From the NCBI RefSeq assembly GCF_000223215.1, contig NC_017243.1, forward strand, positions 868,001 to 932,000: a stretch of 64,000 nt of DNA, read 5' to 3'. Of the stretch, positions 57,373-64,000 are shown piece after piece. The DNA comes from Brachyspira intermedia PWS/A (GTDB taxonomy: Bacteria > Spirochaetota > Brachyspiria > Brachyspirales > Brachyspiraceae). Positions within the stretch are counted from its first letter, which is position 1; every line of letters starts with the position of its first letter. Under the pieces are notes generated by a model. That model was not told where the DNA came from. It worked only from the letters and a program-made list of their open reading frames with translations, and did no database searches. The translations under genes were made by a program, and so were the position numbers.

Positions 57373-58362
57373 ATGATAAAAATATTGATTATAGGAATGA
57401 ATTATATAGGAGATACTATATTTATAACTCCTTTAATAAGAGCCATAAAAAAACATTATAATGATTGTATTATTGATGTTGTAAATGGAGCTAGGGGAAT
57501 AGATATTTTACAAGAGAATCCTTATATAAATAATATTATAGTCAGAGATGATAAAGCATTAGAATATATAAAAAATCAGAACTATGATATAGGTATTACA
57601 GCTACAACAGCATTTTATGGGGCTTCACTTCTATATAAGGCAAAAATACCAATAAGAGCAGGTGTAAACAGTGAATGCAGAGGATTTCTTCTTAATAAAA
57701 AAACTTCTTGGAAAAAACATAAAAGACATATAGTAGATACGATACTTTCTATATTAAAACCTATGAATATAGAAACAGACGGAATAAATACAGAAATCTT
57801 TTTGAATGAAAAAGAAAATGAATTCGGTATTAATAAAATGAAAGATTATAAAAATGCTTTGCTTGTTCATGGCGGGGCTACTAGAATAAGTAAAAGGTAT
57901 GGAATAGATAATTTTTCAAAACTTATAGAGATGTTTTATAAAGAAAAACAAGTGCCTATAATATTGATAGGTGCTAAAGATGATTTAGTTTTTTCTGAAG
58001 AGATGAAAAAAAGATTAGGCAATATAATAACTGATGATTTTACTAATAAATTGAGTATAAGAGAGCTTATATCAGTAATAAAACATTCTTATGCCTTGAT
58101 TGGTGGAGATAGTGCCCCTTTGCATATAGCTAATGCCTGCAATATATATTCTATAGGTATATTCGGAGATACTTTACCTTTGATTTATGGAGCTAGAGGA
58201 GATAAAGCTATAAATATAGAGGCAAGAAAAAAATACTGCACAGCATTAAAAAGTTTTCATTGTGAGTATATGAAAAGAGGGTGCAAAACTATTGACTGCT
58301 TAAAAAAACTTGAGCCTGAAGAAATTCTTCCTTCACTTTTGTCTGTTTATAAAGCTATTTAA
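57373..58362 (+). CDS. Glycosyltransferase family 9 (heptosyltransferase-like)
   Basis: A 329-residue GT-B enzyme of family 9. MIKILIIGMNYIGDTIFITPLIRAIKKHY is the N-terminal signature. The donor-binding domain has LLVHGGATRISKRYG, VPIILIGAKDD and ALIGGDSAPLHIANACNIYSIGIFGDT. GT9 enzymes usually transfer heptose to lipopolysaccharide or lipooligosaccharide core, fitting the lipooligosaccharide of Brachyspira. The exact sugar is unknown. The C-terminal cysteines (YCTALKSFHCEYMKRGCKTIDCL) are a common feature of the group. Confidence 0.92.
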   Translation: MIKILIIGMNYIGDTIFITPLIRAIKKHYNDCIIDVVNGARGIDILQENPYINNIIVRDDKALEYIKNQNYDIGITATTAFYGASLLYKAKIPIRAGVNSECRGFLLNKKTSWKKHKRHIVDTILSILKPMNIETDGINTEIFLNEKENEFGINKMKDYKNALLVHGGATRISKRYGIDNFSKLIEMFYKEKQVPIILIGAKDDLVFSEEMKKRLGNIITDDFTNKLSIRELISVIKHSYALIGGDSAPLHIANACNIYSIGIFGDTLPLIYGARGDKAINIEARKKYCTALKSFHCEYMKRGCKTIDCLKKLEPEEILPSLLSVYKAI

Positions 58363-58369
58363 TCTTATT

Positions 58370-58398
58370 TTGACAAATTAAAATGTTTTTAGTATAAT
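58370..58398 (+). promoter_or_regulatory. Perfect, leaderless promoter of the Rpn gene
   Basis: TTGACA and TATAAT (58393-58398) are separated by 17 bases. The ATG at 58405 lies at the predicted transcription start, so the mRNA should be leaderless. Confidence 0.8.
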
Positions 58399-58404
58399 TA
58401 AGTT

Positions 58405-59321
58405 ATGAAAGAAATTAACAGACTCAATGATTTATTTGTACGATATCTAATTGGTACTAAAGGCGATGAGGATATATTAGAAAATATTGTTAATGCTGTT
58501 TTAAATGATGTTGGTTTTGAATCTGTGAGCAATCTTGAAATTATTAATCCTTATAACTTACCTGAAAATGAAAATTTAAAAGAGTCTATTCTTGATGTTA
58601 AAGCAAAAACTAAAGATGGTAAGAAAATACTTATTGAAATACAGTTAGTAGGAAATAACAATTTTATAAAAAGAATATTGTATTACATAGCTAAAAATAT
58701 AGCTTCAGAATTAAAAGAAAGTGATTTATACATTAATATAAGCCAAATGATTAGTATTAGTTTTATCAATTTTAATTTAGATATTGGAAGCGAAACTGAT
58801 ATAAAAAAGAACATAAATGTTTAACATTTTCAGATATTAACAATCCTAATCTTAGACTGGACGATTTTCAGATACATTTTATAGAGATAAAAAGGTTTGC
58901 AGAAATATTAAAAAATGCTAGTATATATGACTATAATAAAAATAAACTTTTATCTTGGATTGATTTTTTTACAACAAAAGATTTAGAAAAAGGAATTGAT
59001 AAACTTATAGGAGGTAATGATATAATGCCTAAAGTTATAGATAAATATAAAAGATTTGTAGCTGATGAAAAAGAGATGTCTGCCTATAATGAAAGAGATA
59101 CTTTTCTTTACGGACAGGCTGCTATGCTTCAGTATGAGAGAGAGGAAGGAAAAAGAGAAGGTATAGAAATAGGTATTCAGAAAGGGATAAAAGAAGGTAT
59201 AGAGAAAGGTATAGAGAAAACAAAAATATCTATGGCTATAAATATGAAGAGAGATAAAGTTGATTTGAATACAATATCAAAATATACAGGATTAAGTATA
59301 GAAGAGATAAAAAAATTATGA
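58405..59321 (+). pseudogene. Rpn / PD-(D/E)XK nuclease family transposase-like protein, frameshifted
   Basis: A full-length Rpn-type protein (about 305 residues) in two frames. The N-terminal part has NRLNDLFVRYLIGTKGDED and the nuclease core SILDVKAKTKDGKKILIEIQL (Asp...Glu-x-Gln). It breaks in an A6 tract (58803-58808); adding one A continues into a typical FSDINNPNLRLDDFQIHFIEIKR. The C-terminus is a Gly-Ile/Glu repeat (GIEIGIQKGIKEGIEKGIEK) and a small helical tail. Rpn proteins are DNA nucleases linked to recombination and anti-phage defence. As read, the nuclease part ends prematurely at 58824. Confidence 0.85.
59025..59321 (+). CDS. Intragenic RpnS-like C-terminal protein
   Basis: A 98-residue ORF in frame with the restored Rpn protein. 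It has its own AGGAGGT ribosome-binding site (59009-59015) about 9 bases before ATG. It would produce only the C-terminal part: a helix, the Gly-Ile/Glu repeat and the tail DLNTISKYTGLSIEEIKKL. In E. coli, Rpn genes encode such internal small proteins that act as antitoxins to the full-length nuclease. That role here is an inference. This part is intact despite the upstream frameshift. Confidence 0.65.
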   Translation: MPKVIDKYKRFVADEKEMSAYNERDTFLYGQAAMLQYEREEGKREGIEIGIQKGIKEGIEKGIEKTKISMAINMKRDKVDLNTISKYTGLSIEEIKKL

Positions 59322-59415
59322 GTATATTTTGAGTTTACTTAAAATATGCTAAAAGCGAATAATTTTTTTATAAATATAGAAAGATATAAAAAAATTGTAA
59401 AAATATAATTGTAAT

Positions 59416-60066
59416 ATGTTTAATAAAATAGATTTAAATAATTATAATAGAAAAGAACATTATGAAATGTATATGAATAATATTCCATGTACATATAGTA
59501 TAACAGTGCCTTTAAATATCACAAAATTTAAAAAAGCTGTTAAAGATAAGAATATTAAATTTTATGCCTCTGTTATTTACTTAATATCAAAAGTTGTAAA
59601 TAAATACAAAGAATTTAAAATGGTATTGAATGATAATAAAGAACTTGGCTATTATGATATTATTAATCCAAGTTATACCATATTTCATAATGATACAAAA
59701 ACTTTTTCATCTATCCATACAGAATATAATGAAAAATTTGATTTGTTTTATAAAAATTATATTTCGGATATGGAAACCTATGGAGAAAATAAAACTTTTT
59801 TAGCTAAGCCATGTGATATAAAAAATATATTTAATATTTCATCTCTTCCATTATCAACTTTTACTAGCTTTAATCTTAATTTACCAAATAGTTTTGAGTA
59901 TTTAGCTCCGATATTTACTATAGGAAAATATTATACAGATGATAAAAACAATATAATAATGCCATTAGCACTACAAATACATCATAGTGTATGCGATGGA
60001 TATCATGTAGGTATTTTCTTTGAGGATTTACAGCATGAATTTGATGAATTCGATTTATTATATTGA
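59416..60066 (+). CDS. cat: Chloramphenicol acetyltransferase (CatA-like)
   Basis: A 216-residue trimeric-type enzyme that transfers acetyl from acetyl-CoA to chloramphenicol. NRKEHYEMY near the N-terminus, TIFHNDTKTFSSIHTEY, STFTSFNLN (with the conserved active-site Ser), PIFTIGKYY and the catalytic QIHHSVCDGYHVG (His195-type, with Asp199) are all present in order. The length matches CatA (about 219). The ATG has no ribosome-binding site and follows a TATAAT by six bases. It sits beside an Rpn gene but has ordinary base composition for the window. Family members can act on other substrates. Confidence 0.92.
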   Translation: MFNKIDLNNYNRKEHYEMYMNNIPCTYSITVPLNITKFKKAVKDKNIKFYASVIYLISKVVNKYKEFKMVLNDNKELGYYDIINPSYTIFHNDTKTFSSIHTEYNEKFDLFYKNYISDMETYGENKTFLAKPCDIKNIFNISSLPLSTFTSFNLNLPNSFEYLAPIFTIGKYYTDDKNNIIMPLALQIHHSVCDGYHVGIFFEDLQHEFDEFDLLY

Positions 60067-60192
60067 ATTCTTTCTTGAAAAAATATAACTTTATTATAAA
60101 ATATATGTTAATAACATTATATTTAATTAAAAATTTTATTTTTTATTTGTAATAAGAGTTTTATAGTTATATTAATTGAGGTTTATGATAAT

Positions 60193-61434
60193 ATGAAATT
60201 TACATTGAATAAGTTATATCTATTTATATTTTTATCTTTATTTTTTATATCCTGTGCTACAACTTCTAAAAGCACATCAAGCGGCGGAGTATATGTAGGA
60301 GAAGACACTGGAGAAATAGGAATAGTTAATAATTGGAAGAATCCTGATTTCAAAGGCGGAAAAACCACAAAAATAATCGCTGAAGGTTATGCATCTGCTG
60401 ATGGAAGAGGTGAGGCTGATGCTATAGAAAGATCCATTGAAAGTGCTAAAAGAAATGCAGTAGAGCAGGCAGTTGGTTCTATAGTTAATGGAAGTACTTT
60501 GGTAGAAAATAACAGACTTATAAGCTCTAAAATATATGATAATACAACAGGTTATATATCTGCCTATAAAGTTATGAATATATCTAAATCCGGTTCTGTT
60601 TGGTATTCTAAAATAGAGGCTACAGTTGGTGTGGACATGCTTCAGGATAATCTTCAGGCAATGGGCATACTTATGGACAGAAAAAATCTTCCTCTTATAG
60701 TTGTGCTTGTTACAGATGAAACAGGAAATTTAAGCGAATCTTTTAATGTAGAATTAGAAAAAAATATGAGTGAGAAAGGATTTAAATTTGTTAGTCCTTC
60801 ATCTTTAGAAAATGTAATGAGAAAAGAAAATATAACTTACGAAGATACAAGAGGTTCCCGTTCATCTTCTTCAATAAAAAAGATAGCTGATGCTACAGGG
60901 GCACAAATAGCTATAATAGGTAAAGCAGATGCAGCTTTCTTCACAACTATACAAGGCACTGCTATGAAAAGTTATAGAAGTGATGTTGCAATAACAGCCA
61001 TTAATATATCAGATTATTCTACTATAGCCCGTGCTACACATCAGGCAGGAGGTGTTGGAGGAAGTGATAAGGATGCACATTCTATAGCTTTAGTAAAATC
61101 AGCAGATTATGTATCAGATGATTTTGTTAATCAGATAGTTAATAAATGGCAAAGCGAAGTTCAGAACGGTACAGAGTATACTATATATGTAAGCGGACTT
61201 GACTTTAATGAGTCTATAGGTTTTGAAGAAGCCATGAAAAAGAATATAGGTGGATTAAAAAACATTTATAATAGAGGAGTATCCGGAGAGTCTTCAAGAT
61301 ATGTTGTTACTTATGTAGGAAGCAGCAGAGATTTGGCTGTTGATATTAATTCTAAAGCTAAAAATATGGGCTATCAGATAATAATAAATAGCTTTGATGA
61401 TAAAACTATCACTTTAAAAGCAAGTAAGAGGTAA
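60193..61434 (+). CDS. LPP20/FlgT-like lipoprotein
   Basis: A 413-residue lipoprotein (lipobox FFISC). Residues about 60-150 (IIAEGYASADGRGEADAIERSIESAKRNAVEQAVGSIVNGS) match the N-terminal domain shared by FlgT and LPP20-type lipoproteins. A middle domain (about 165-275; PLIVVLVTDE, then ADATGAQIAIIGKADAAFF) resembles the second FlgT-like/CsgG-like module, followed by a C-terminal repeat of similar fold (about 335-413). A role in envelope or flagellar assembly is plausible but unproven. ATG with GAGG upstream. queH follows 10 bases later. Confidence 0.82.
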   Translation: MKFTLNKLYLFIFLSLFFISCATTSKSTSSGGVYVGEDTGEIGIVNNWKNPDFKGGKTTKIIAEGYASADGRGEADAIERSIESAKRNAVEQAVGSIVNGSTLVENNRLISSKIYDNTTGYISAYKVMNISKSGSVWYSKIEATVGVDMLQDNLQAMGILMDRKNLPLIVVLVTDETGNLSESFNVELEKNMSEKGFKFVSPSSLENVMRKENITYEDTRGSRSSSSIKKIADATGAQIAIIGKADAAFFTTIQGTAMKSYRSDVAITAINISDYSTIARATHQAGGVGGSDKDAHSIALVKSADYVSDDFVNQIVNKWQSEVQNGTEYTIYVSGLDFNESIGFEEAMKKNIGGLKNIYNRGVSGESSRYVVTYVGSSRDLAVDINSKAKNMGYQIIINSFDDKTITLKASKR

Positions 61435-61444
61435 TTTTTCTATT

Positions 61445-61990
61445 ATGGCAATGAAAGAAAAATTAGTGGTTCATACTTGCTGTGCTGTTTGTATGTCTTA
61501 TCCTCGTACTATTTTAGAGGATTATGATACAGTATTTTATTTTTATAATCCTAATATATATCCAATAGAAGAATATAAAAGAAGAAGAGATGAGTTTATA
61601 AATTATACTAATACTTTGGGTATAAAAACTTATATATCCGAAGAAGATGATGATGTTGCTAAATGGTATAATGATATAAAAGGTTTAGAGAATGAACCTG
61701 AAAAAGGGGCAAGATGCAGTATTTGTTTTAAGCATAGAATGAAAAAGGCTTTTGAATATGCTGAAAGTATAAATGCTAAATATGTCGCTACTGTAATGAC
61801 TGTAAGCCCGCATAAAAACAGCAAAGTTATTGAGATGATAGGTAAAAGTTTAGCTGAGAATTATGAAGGAATAGAGTATTTGCATTTTGACTTTAAGAAG
61901 AAAGACGGATTTAAAAAGACTAATATAATAGCTAATGAAGCTGGACTTTACAGACAAAATTATTGCGGATGTGAATTTAGTATAAGATGA
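61445..61990 (+). CDS. queH: Epoxyqueuosine reductase QueH
   Basis: A 181-residue non-cobalamin epoxyqueuosine reductase, the last step of queuosine modification of tRNA. It has the expected cysteine motifs VHTCCAVC (N-terminal pair), GARCSICFKHRM and YRQNYCGCEFS (C-terminal pair), which bind an iron-sulfur cluster and an additional metal. Also FYFYNPNIYPIEEYKRRRDE and ATVMTVSPHKNS. The end overlaps the convergent XRE gene by 31 bases. AGAGG lies 13 bases before the first ATG. Confidence 0.94.
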   Translation: MAMKEKLVVHTCCAVCMSYPRTILEDYDTVFYFYNPNIYPIEEYKRRRDEFINYTNTLGIKTYISEEDDDVAKWYNDIKGLENEPEKGARCSICFKHRMKKAFEYAESINAKYVATVMTVSPHKNSKVIEMIGKSLAENYEGIEYLHFDFKKKDGFKKTNIIANEAGLYRQNYCGCEFSIR

Positions 61991-62361
61991 TTTAATATAT
62001 TATTCGTTTTTTCTTCGTTTTTTATTATATTGTTTAAATGATCTATCATGTTTCCTATGAAATCTAATTTATTTTCTTCAAATTTTTTGAGTTTTTCTGA
62101 TATTGCAAATATTTTTTCTTCTGAAGTTTTTAAATTATATGGTTTCATATTCAATAATATATCTGGAGAAGTTTCTAATGCTTTACAGATTTTATTTAGA
62201 TTTTTGATTGATATATTTCTATTTCCAACTTCTACACCCTGAAGATATTTTCCAGAAAGTGAAGATTTTTCAGCTAATTCATCTATAGTCATTTTTTTGT
62301 TTTTTCTTAACTCTCTTATGTTTTGACCTAAATTTTTTAATACTACTTCTGTATCCATCAT
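61960..62361 (-). CDS. XRE-family transcriptional regulator
   Basis: A 133-residue DNA-binding protein. A Cro/C1-type helix-turn-helix spans about residues 9-65 (LGQNIRELRKNKKMTIDELAEKSSLSGKYLQGVEVGNRNISIKNLNKICKALE). A coiled, charged C-terminal part (about 70-133) is probably for dimerisation. Its target is unknown. It overlaps queH at the 3' ends. The start has GGAG about 7-8 bases upstream. Confidence 0.9.
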   Translation of the reverse strand: MMDTEVVLKNLGQNIRELRKNKKMTIDELAEKSSLSGKYLQGVEVGNRNISIKNLNKICKALETSPDILLNMKPYNLKTSEEKIFAISEKLKKFEENKLDFIGNMIDHLNNIIKNEEKTNNILNHLILNSHPQ

Positions 62362-62505
62362 AAAAAAAACTCCATTTATACTTATGTCTATTTGTTTATG
62401 ATATACAAAAATTTTAATTAAAAAAACAATTTATAATTTGATTATTAGTGAAAAAAGTATATTTTTGGTGTTTTATAGTGGGTATATTTTATTTAACATT
62501 AAAAT

Positions 62506-62537
62506 AAAAAAGCTGCCAATAATAAATATCAGCAGCC
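62506..62537 (-). terminator. Terminator of the YjfB-like gene
   Basis: On the minus strand a GCTGC/GCAGC stem with a 15-base loop is followed by TTTTTTATTTT. Confidence 0.8.
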
Positions 62538-62560
62538 TTATAAAAATTACTTTACTTTAA

Positions 62561-62749
62561 TTAAGCATAAGTGCTTAATCTTTCACCTACACCAGGTCTC
62601 ATAGGTGCAGAAACAGCTTGAGGCTGCATGCTAGTCATGATTTTATCAACAGCCTGAGCTTGCATGTCTGAAGTTTTTCTTATCATGCTTAAAGAAATAT
62701 CTTGTTTAAGCATTCCAGTAGAATAAGAACTATAAGCTGAAAGATCCAT
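62561..62749 (-). CDS. YjfB-like putative motility protein
   Basis: A 62-residue protein. The start is ATG 62749 (MDLSAYSS) about 8 bases after GGAGG. The central QDISLSMIRKTSDMQAQAVDKIMTSMQ matches the YjfB-type small motility-protein family (helical, Gln/Ala/Met-rich). The C-terminus is a Pro/Val tail ending in LSTYA. The family is named from genomic association and its function is not established. A related gene lies at 63000-63203; both end in similar YA tails. Confidence 0.7.
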   Translation of the reverse strand: MDLSAYSSYSTGMLKQDISLSMIRKTSDMQAQAVDKIMTSMQPQAVSAPMRPGVGERLSTYA

Positions 62750-62870
62750 AGTATATACCTCCATTTAAATTTATAAATTTAAAACTAATTTACTGTATAA
62801 TTGTAAATCAATGCTATATTAAATCAAGAAAAATATTTAAAAATATTAAAAAATAAATACTATAGAATGT

Positions 62871-62881
62871 GTTATGATAAC
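62871..62881. promoter_or_regulatory. GTTATGATAAC palindrome upstream of the YjfB-like gene
   Basis: A 5-1-5 palindrome identical to the one at 5191-5201, about 120 bases upstream of the minus-strand start codon. Confidence 0.4.
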
Positions 62882-62920
62882 AATATAGTTTACATAATGT
62901 ATTTTTTTGTTAAAAGAGAT

Positions 62921-62988
62921 GACCAATTATGTTTTCATTATTTTTATTTTTTATCAACTTATAGAGCGGAACTTTCACATAATTGGTC
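62921..62988 (-). terminator. 12-bp stem with long loop downstream of the second small protein
   Basis: GACCAATTATGT pairs perfectly with ACATAATTGGTC across a 44-base loop. It lies just after the gene at 63000-63203. On the minus strand CTCTTTTAAC follows, so termination is possible but weak. A small RNA or processed 3' end is an alternative. Confidence 0.5.
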
Positions 62989-62999
62989 AAAACTAATAA

Positions 63000-63203
63000 T
63001 TAAGCATATACATCCAAAGTCTTTCCAATATTGTTATTTATAGGAGCAGATGATCCCTGAGGAGTTACCATGCTTGCAACTTTATCAGCAGACTGAGCAG
63101 AGCCGTAAGCAGAAGAGTTGTAAACATTTAATCCTGCAGAAGTCATATGTCTAGTCAATGGAAACATATCGGATGAATAAATAGAGTTAAGTGAAACACC
63201 CAT
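63000..63203 (-). CDS. Small hypothetical protein, relative of the YjfB-like neighbour
   Basis: A 67-residue protein with a strong GGAGG ribosome-binding site. It shares with its neighbour a Ser/Tyr-rich N-terminus, a central Ala/Gln/Ser helix (SAYGSAQSADKVASMVTPQ), a Ser-Ala-Pro turn and a tail ending in DVYA. No signal peptide or membrane helix is present. Its function is unknown, and the relation to YjfB is weaker than for the gene at 62561. Confidence 0.6.
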   Translation of the reverse strand: MGVSLNSIYSSDMFPLTRHMTSAGLNVYNSSAYGSAQSADKVASMVTPQGSSAPINNNIGKTLDVYA

Positions 63204-63410
63204 TTAAAACCTCCAAAGACTTATTATACATATAATATCGGAATATTTATTATTAAAATGAACATAAATATAGAAAATGGAAGAAATGTATAAAATTTTC
63301 TATATTTTCATAATTTAAAGTTTAAGTGAAAATACAAAGCATTATTATTACAGCAATATTGTTTAATATAGTAATATAATATTTTTTATTATATTTTTTT
63401 CTTAAAAATA

Positions 63411-63446
63411 TTGACTTATTTTTTAATAATACATATACTAGGTATA
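63411..63446 (+). promoter_or_regulatory. Promoter with overlapping palindrome
   Basis: TTGACT and TATACT are separated by 17 bases. The -10 is part of a TATACTAGGTATA palindrome (63434-63446), a candidate operator for the flavoprotein gene that follows. Confidence 0.7.
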
Positions 63447-63480
63447 TTAAGAATAAAATACTATCTGGGAGTTTTATGCT

Positions 63481-64000
63481 ATGAAAAAAATATTAATAGT
63501 AGGTGGTGTTGCAGGCGGTGCTTCTGCAGCTGCAAGACTTAGAAGATTAAATGAAGAAGATAAAATAATAATGTTTGAAAAAGGTCCTCATGTATCTTTT
63601 TCTAATTGTTCTCTTCCTTATCATGTAGGAGGACTCATACCTAATGAAGAAACTTTACTTTTAATGAATCCTGAGAAATTTTTAAAACAGTTTAATGTAG
63701 ATGCAAGAGTTAATAGTGAAGTTGTAGCAATAGATAGAAAAAATAAAGAGGTTGTAGTTGTATCTGAAGGTAGAGAGTATAGAGAAAGCTATGATAAACT
63801 TATACTTTCAATGGGTGCTAAACCTATAGTACCTTCTATTAAGGGAATTGAAAAAGTTAATGTATTTACTGTAAGAAATGTTGTTGATATAAGCAAAATA
63901 CATAATTTCCTCAATGGAAAGCCAAATGCTAAAGTGTCTGTTATAGGCGGCGGATTTATAGGTATTGAGATGGCTGAGAATTTGAAAAAAGTAGGATATG
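63481..64000 (+). CDS. CoA-disulfide reductase / NADH oxidase-like flavoprotein (partial)
   Basis: The first 173 residues of a pyridine-nucleotide-disulfide oxidoreductase, cut by the window end. The FAD-binding KILIVGGVAGGASAAARLRR is at the N-terminus. The redox-active cysteine lies in FSNCSLPYHVGG (about residue 43), as in CoA-disulfide reductases and NADH oxidases. The NAD-binding VSVIGGGFIGIEMAENL begins near residue 157. It would reduce CoA disulfide, polysulfide or oxygen; the choice needs the missing C-terminus. A GGGAG ribosome-binding site is about 10 bases upstream. Confidence 0.88.
   Translation, partial: MKKILIVGGVAGGASAAARLRRLNEEDKIIMFEKGPHVSFSNCSLPYHVGGLIPNEETLLLMNPEKFLKQFNVDARVNSEVVAIDRKNKEVVVVSEGREYRESYDKLILSMGAKPIVPSIKGIEKVNVFTVRNVVDISKIHNFLNGKPNAKVSVIGGGFIGIEMAENLKKVGY

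Noticed and set aside
1-64000. CRISPR array, tRNA or rRNA genes
   Set aside because: No regularly spaced direct repeats, cloverleaf-like GC-rich segments or rRNA sequence were found on reading both strands.

Overview
The window looks like a chromosomal segment of a Brachyspira species (Spirochaetes). It is strongly AT-rich. It carries a mglBAC galactose/glucose uptake locus with extra mglB copies, and three tandem iron-binding lipoproteins resembling the published Brachyspira bit system. Lipoproteins, a methyl-accepting chemotaxis protein (MCP), a FlgJ-type rod protein and small YjfB-like proteins fit a motile anaerobe with two membranes. The genus is an inference from gene content and composition. 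I saw no rRNA, tRNA, CRISPR array or complete insertion sequence.

Layout. 0.2-1.3 kb: a GNAT-like protein, a lipoprotein and a small membrane protein. 1.3-7.5 kb (minus): mglC, mglA and mglB, then two further MglB paralogues; the outermost has lost key sugar-binding residues. 7.7-14.9 kb: aroB, a split lipoprotein, a flavodoxin/DUF3793 pair behind a two-operator promoter, an AEC transporter, htpG and two PepSY-like proteins. 15-21 kb: a degenerate HD-GYP protein, a sigma-70 factor that appears to start at ATT, a YjaB-like acetyltransferase, an orphan amino-acid-binding lipoprotein and birA. 21.2-26.1 kb (minus): a fused iron permease and three binding proteins, with no ATPase. 26.3-33.5 kb: a TPR protein, a type III restriction-modification system broken by A-tract frameshifts, a Thr-rich mini-ORF and an orphan DNA methyltransferase downstream of guaA. 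35-36.5 kb: regulatory dyads, a G-rich repeat, an orphan antitoxin-like gene and the first copy of a GC-rich repeat. 36.5-46.3 kb: murJ, an MCP with an extra C-terminal domain, a FlgJ-like protein, DUF2752, a small TonB-receptor-like protein and polA. 46.5-56 kb: the second repeat copy, a GrpB-family protein, then a minus-strand group of addA, a TPR lipoprotein, dprA, topA and an amidase. 56-64 kb: an AI-2E-family permease, a GT9 glycosyltransferase, a frameshifted Rpn nuclease with an intact internal ORF, a chloramphenicol acetyltransferase, an LPP20/FlgT-like lipoprotein, queH, an XRE regulator, two small secreted-or-motility-type proteins and a truncated CoA-disulfide-reductase-like gene.

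Points most worth checking. (1) Six reading-frame breaks all sit in A6-A7 tracts and all are repaired by adding one A. One is in topA, which is normally indispensable. This points either to homopolymer sequencing error or to slippage-tolerant genes. (2) The Rpn locus has a perfect ribosome-binding site and start codon inside it, matching the intragenic antitoxin architecture known from E. coli Rpn proteins. (3) Two copies of a roughly 350-415 bp repeat have outward-facing promoters at both ends. One drives murJ; others fire antisense into an antitoxin-like gene and towards polA. (4) Several genes appear to be leaderless, and at least two appear to begin at ATT. (5) A 10-bp motif GTTATCATAA recurs in five upstream regions.
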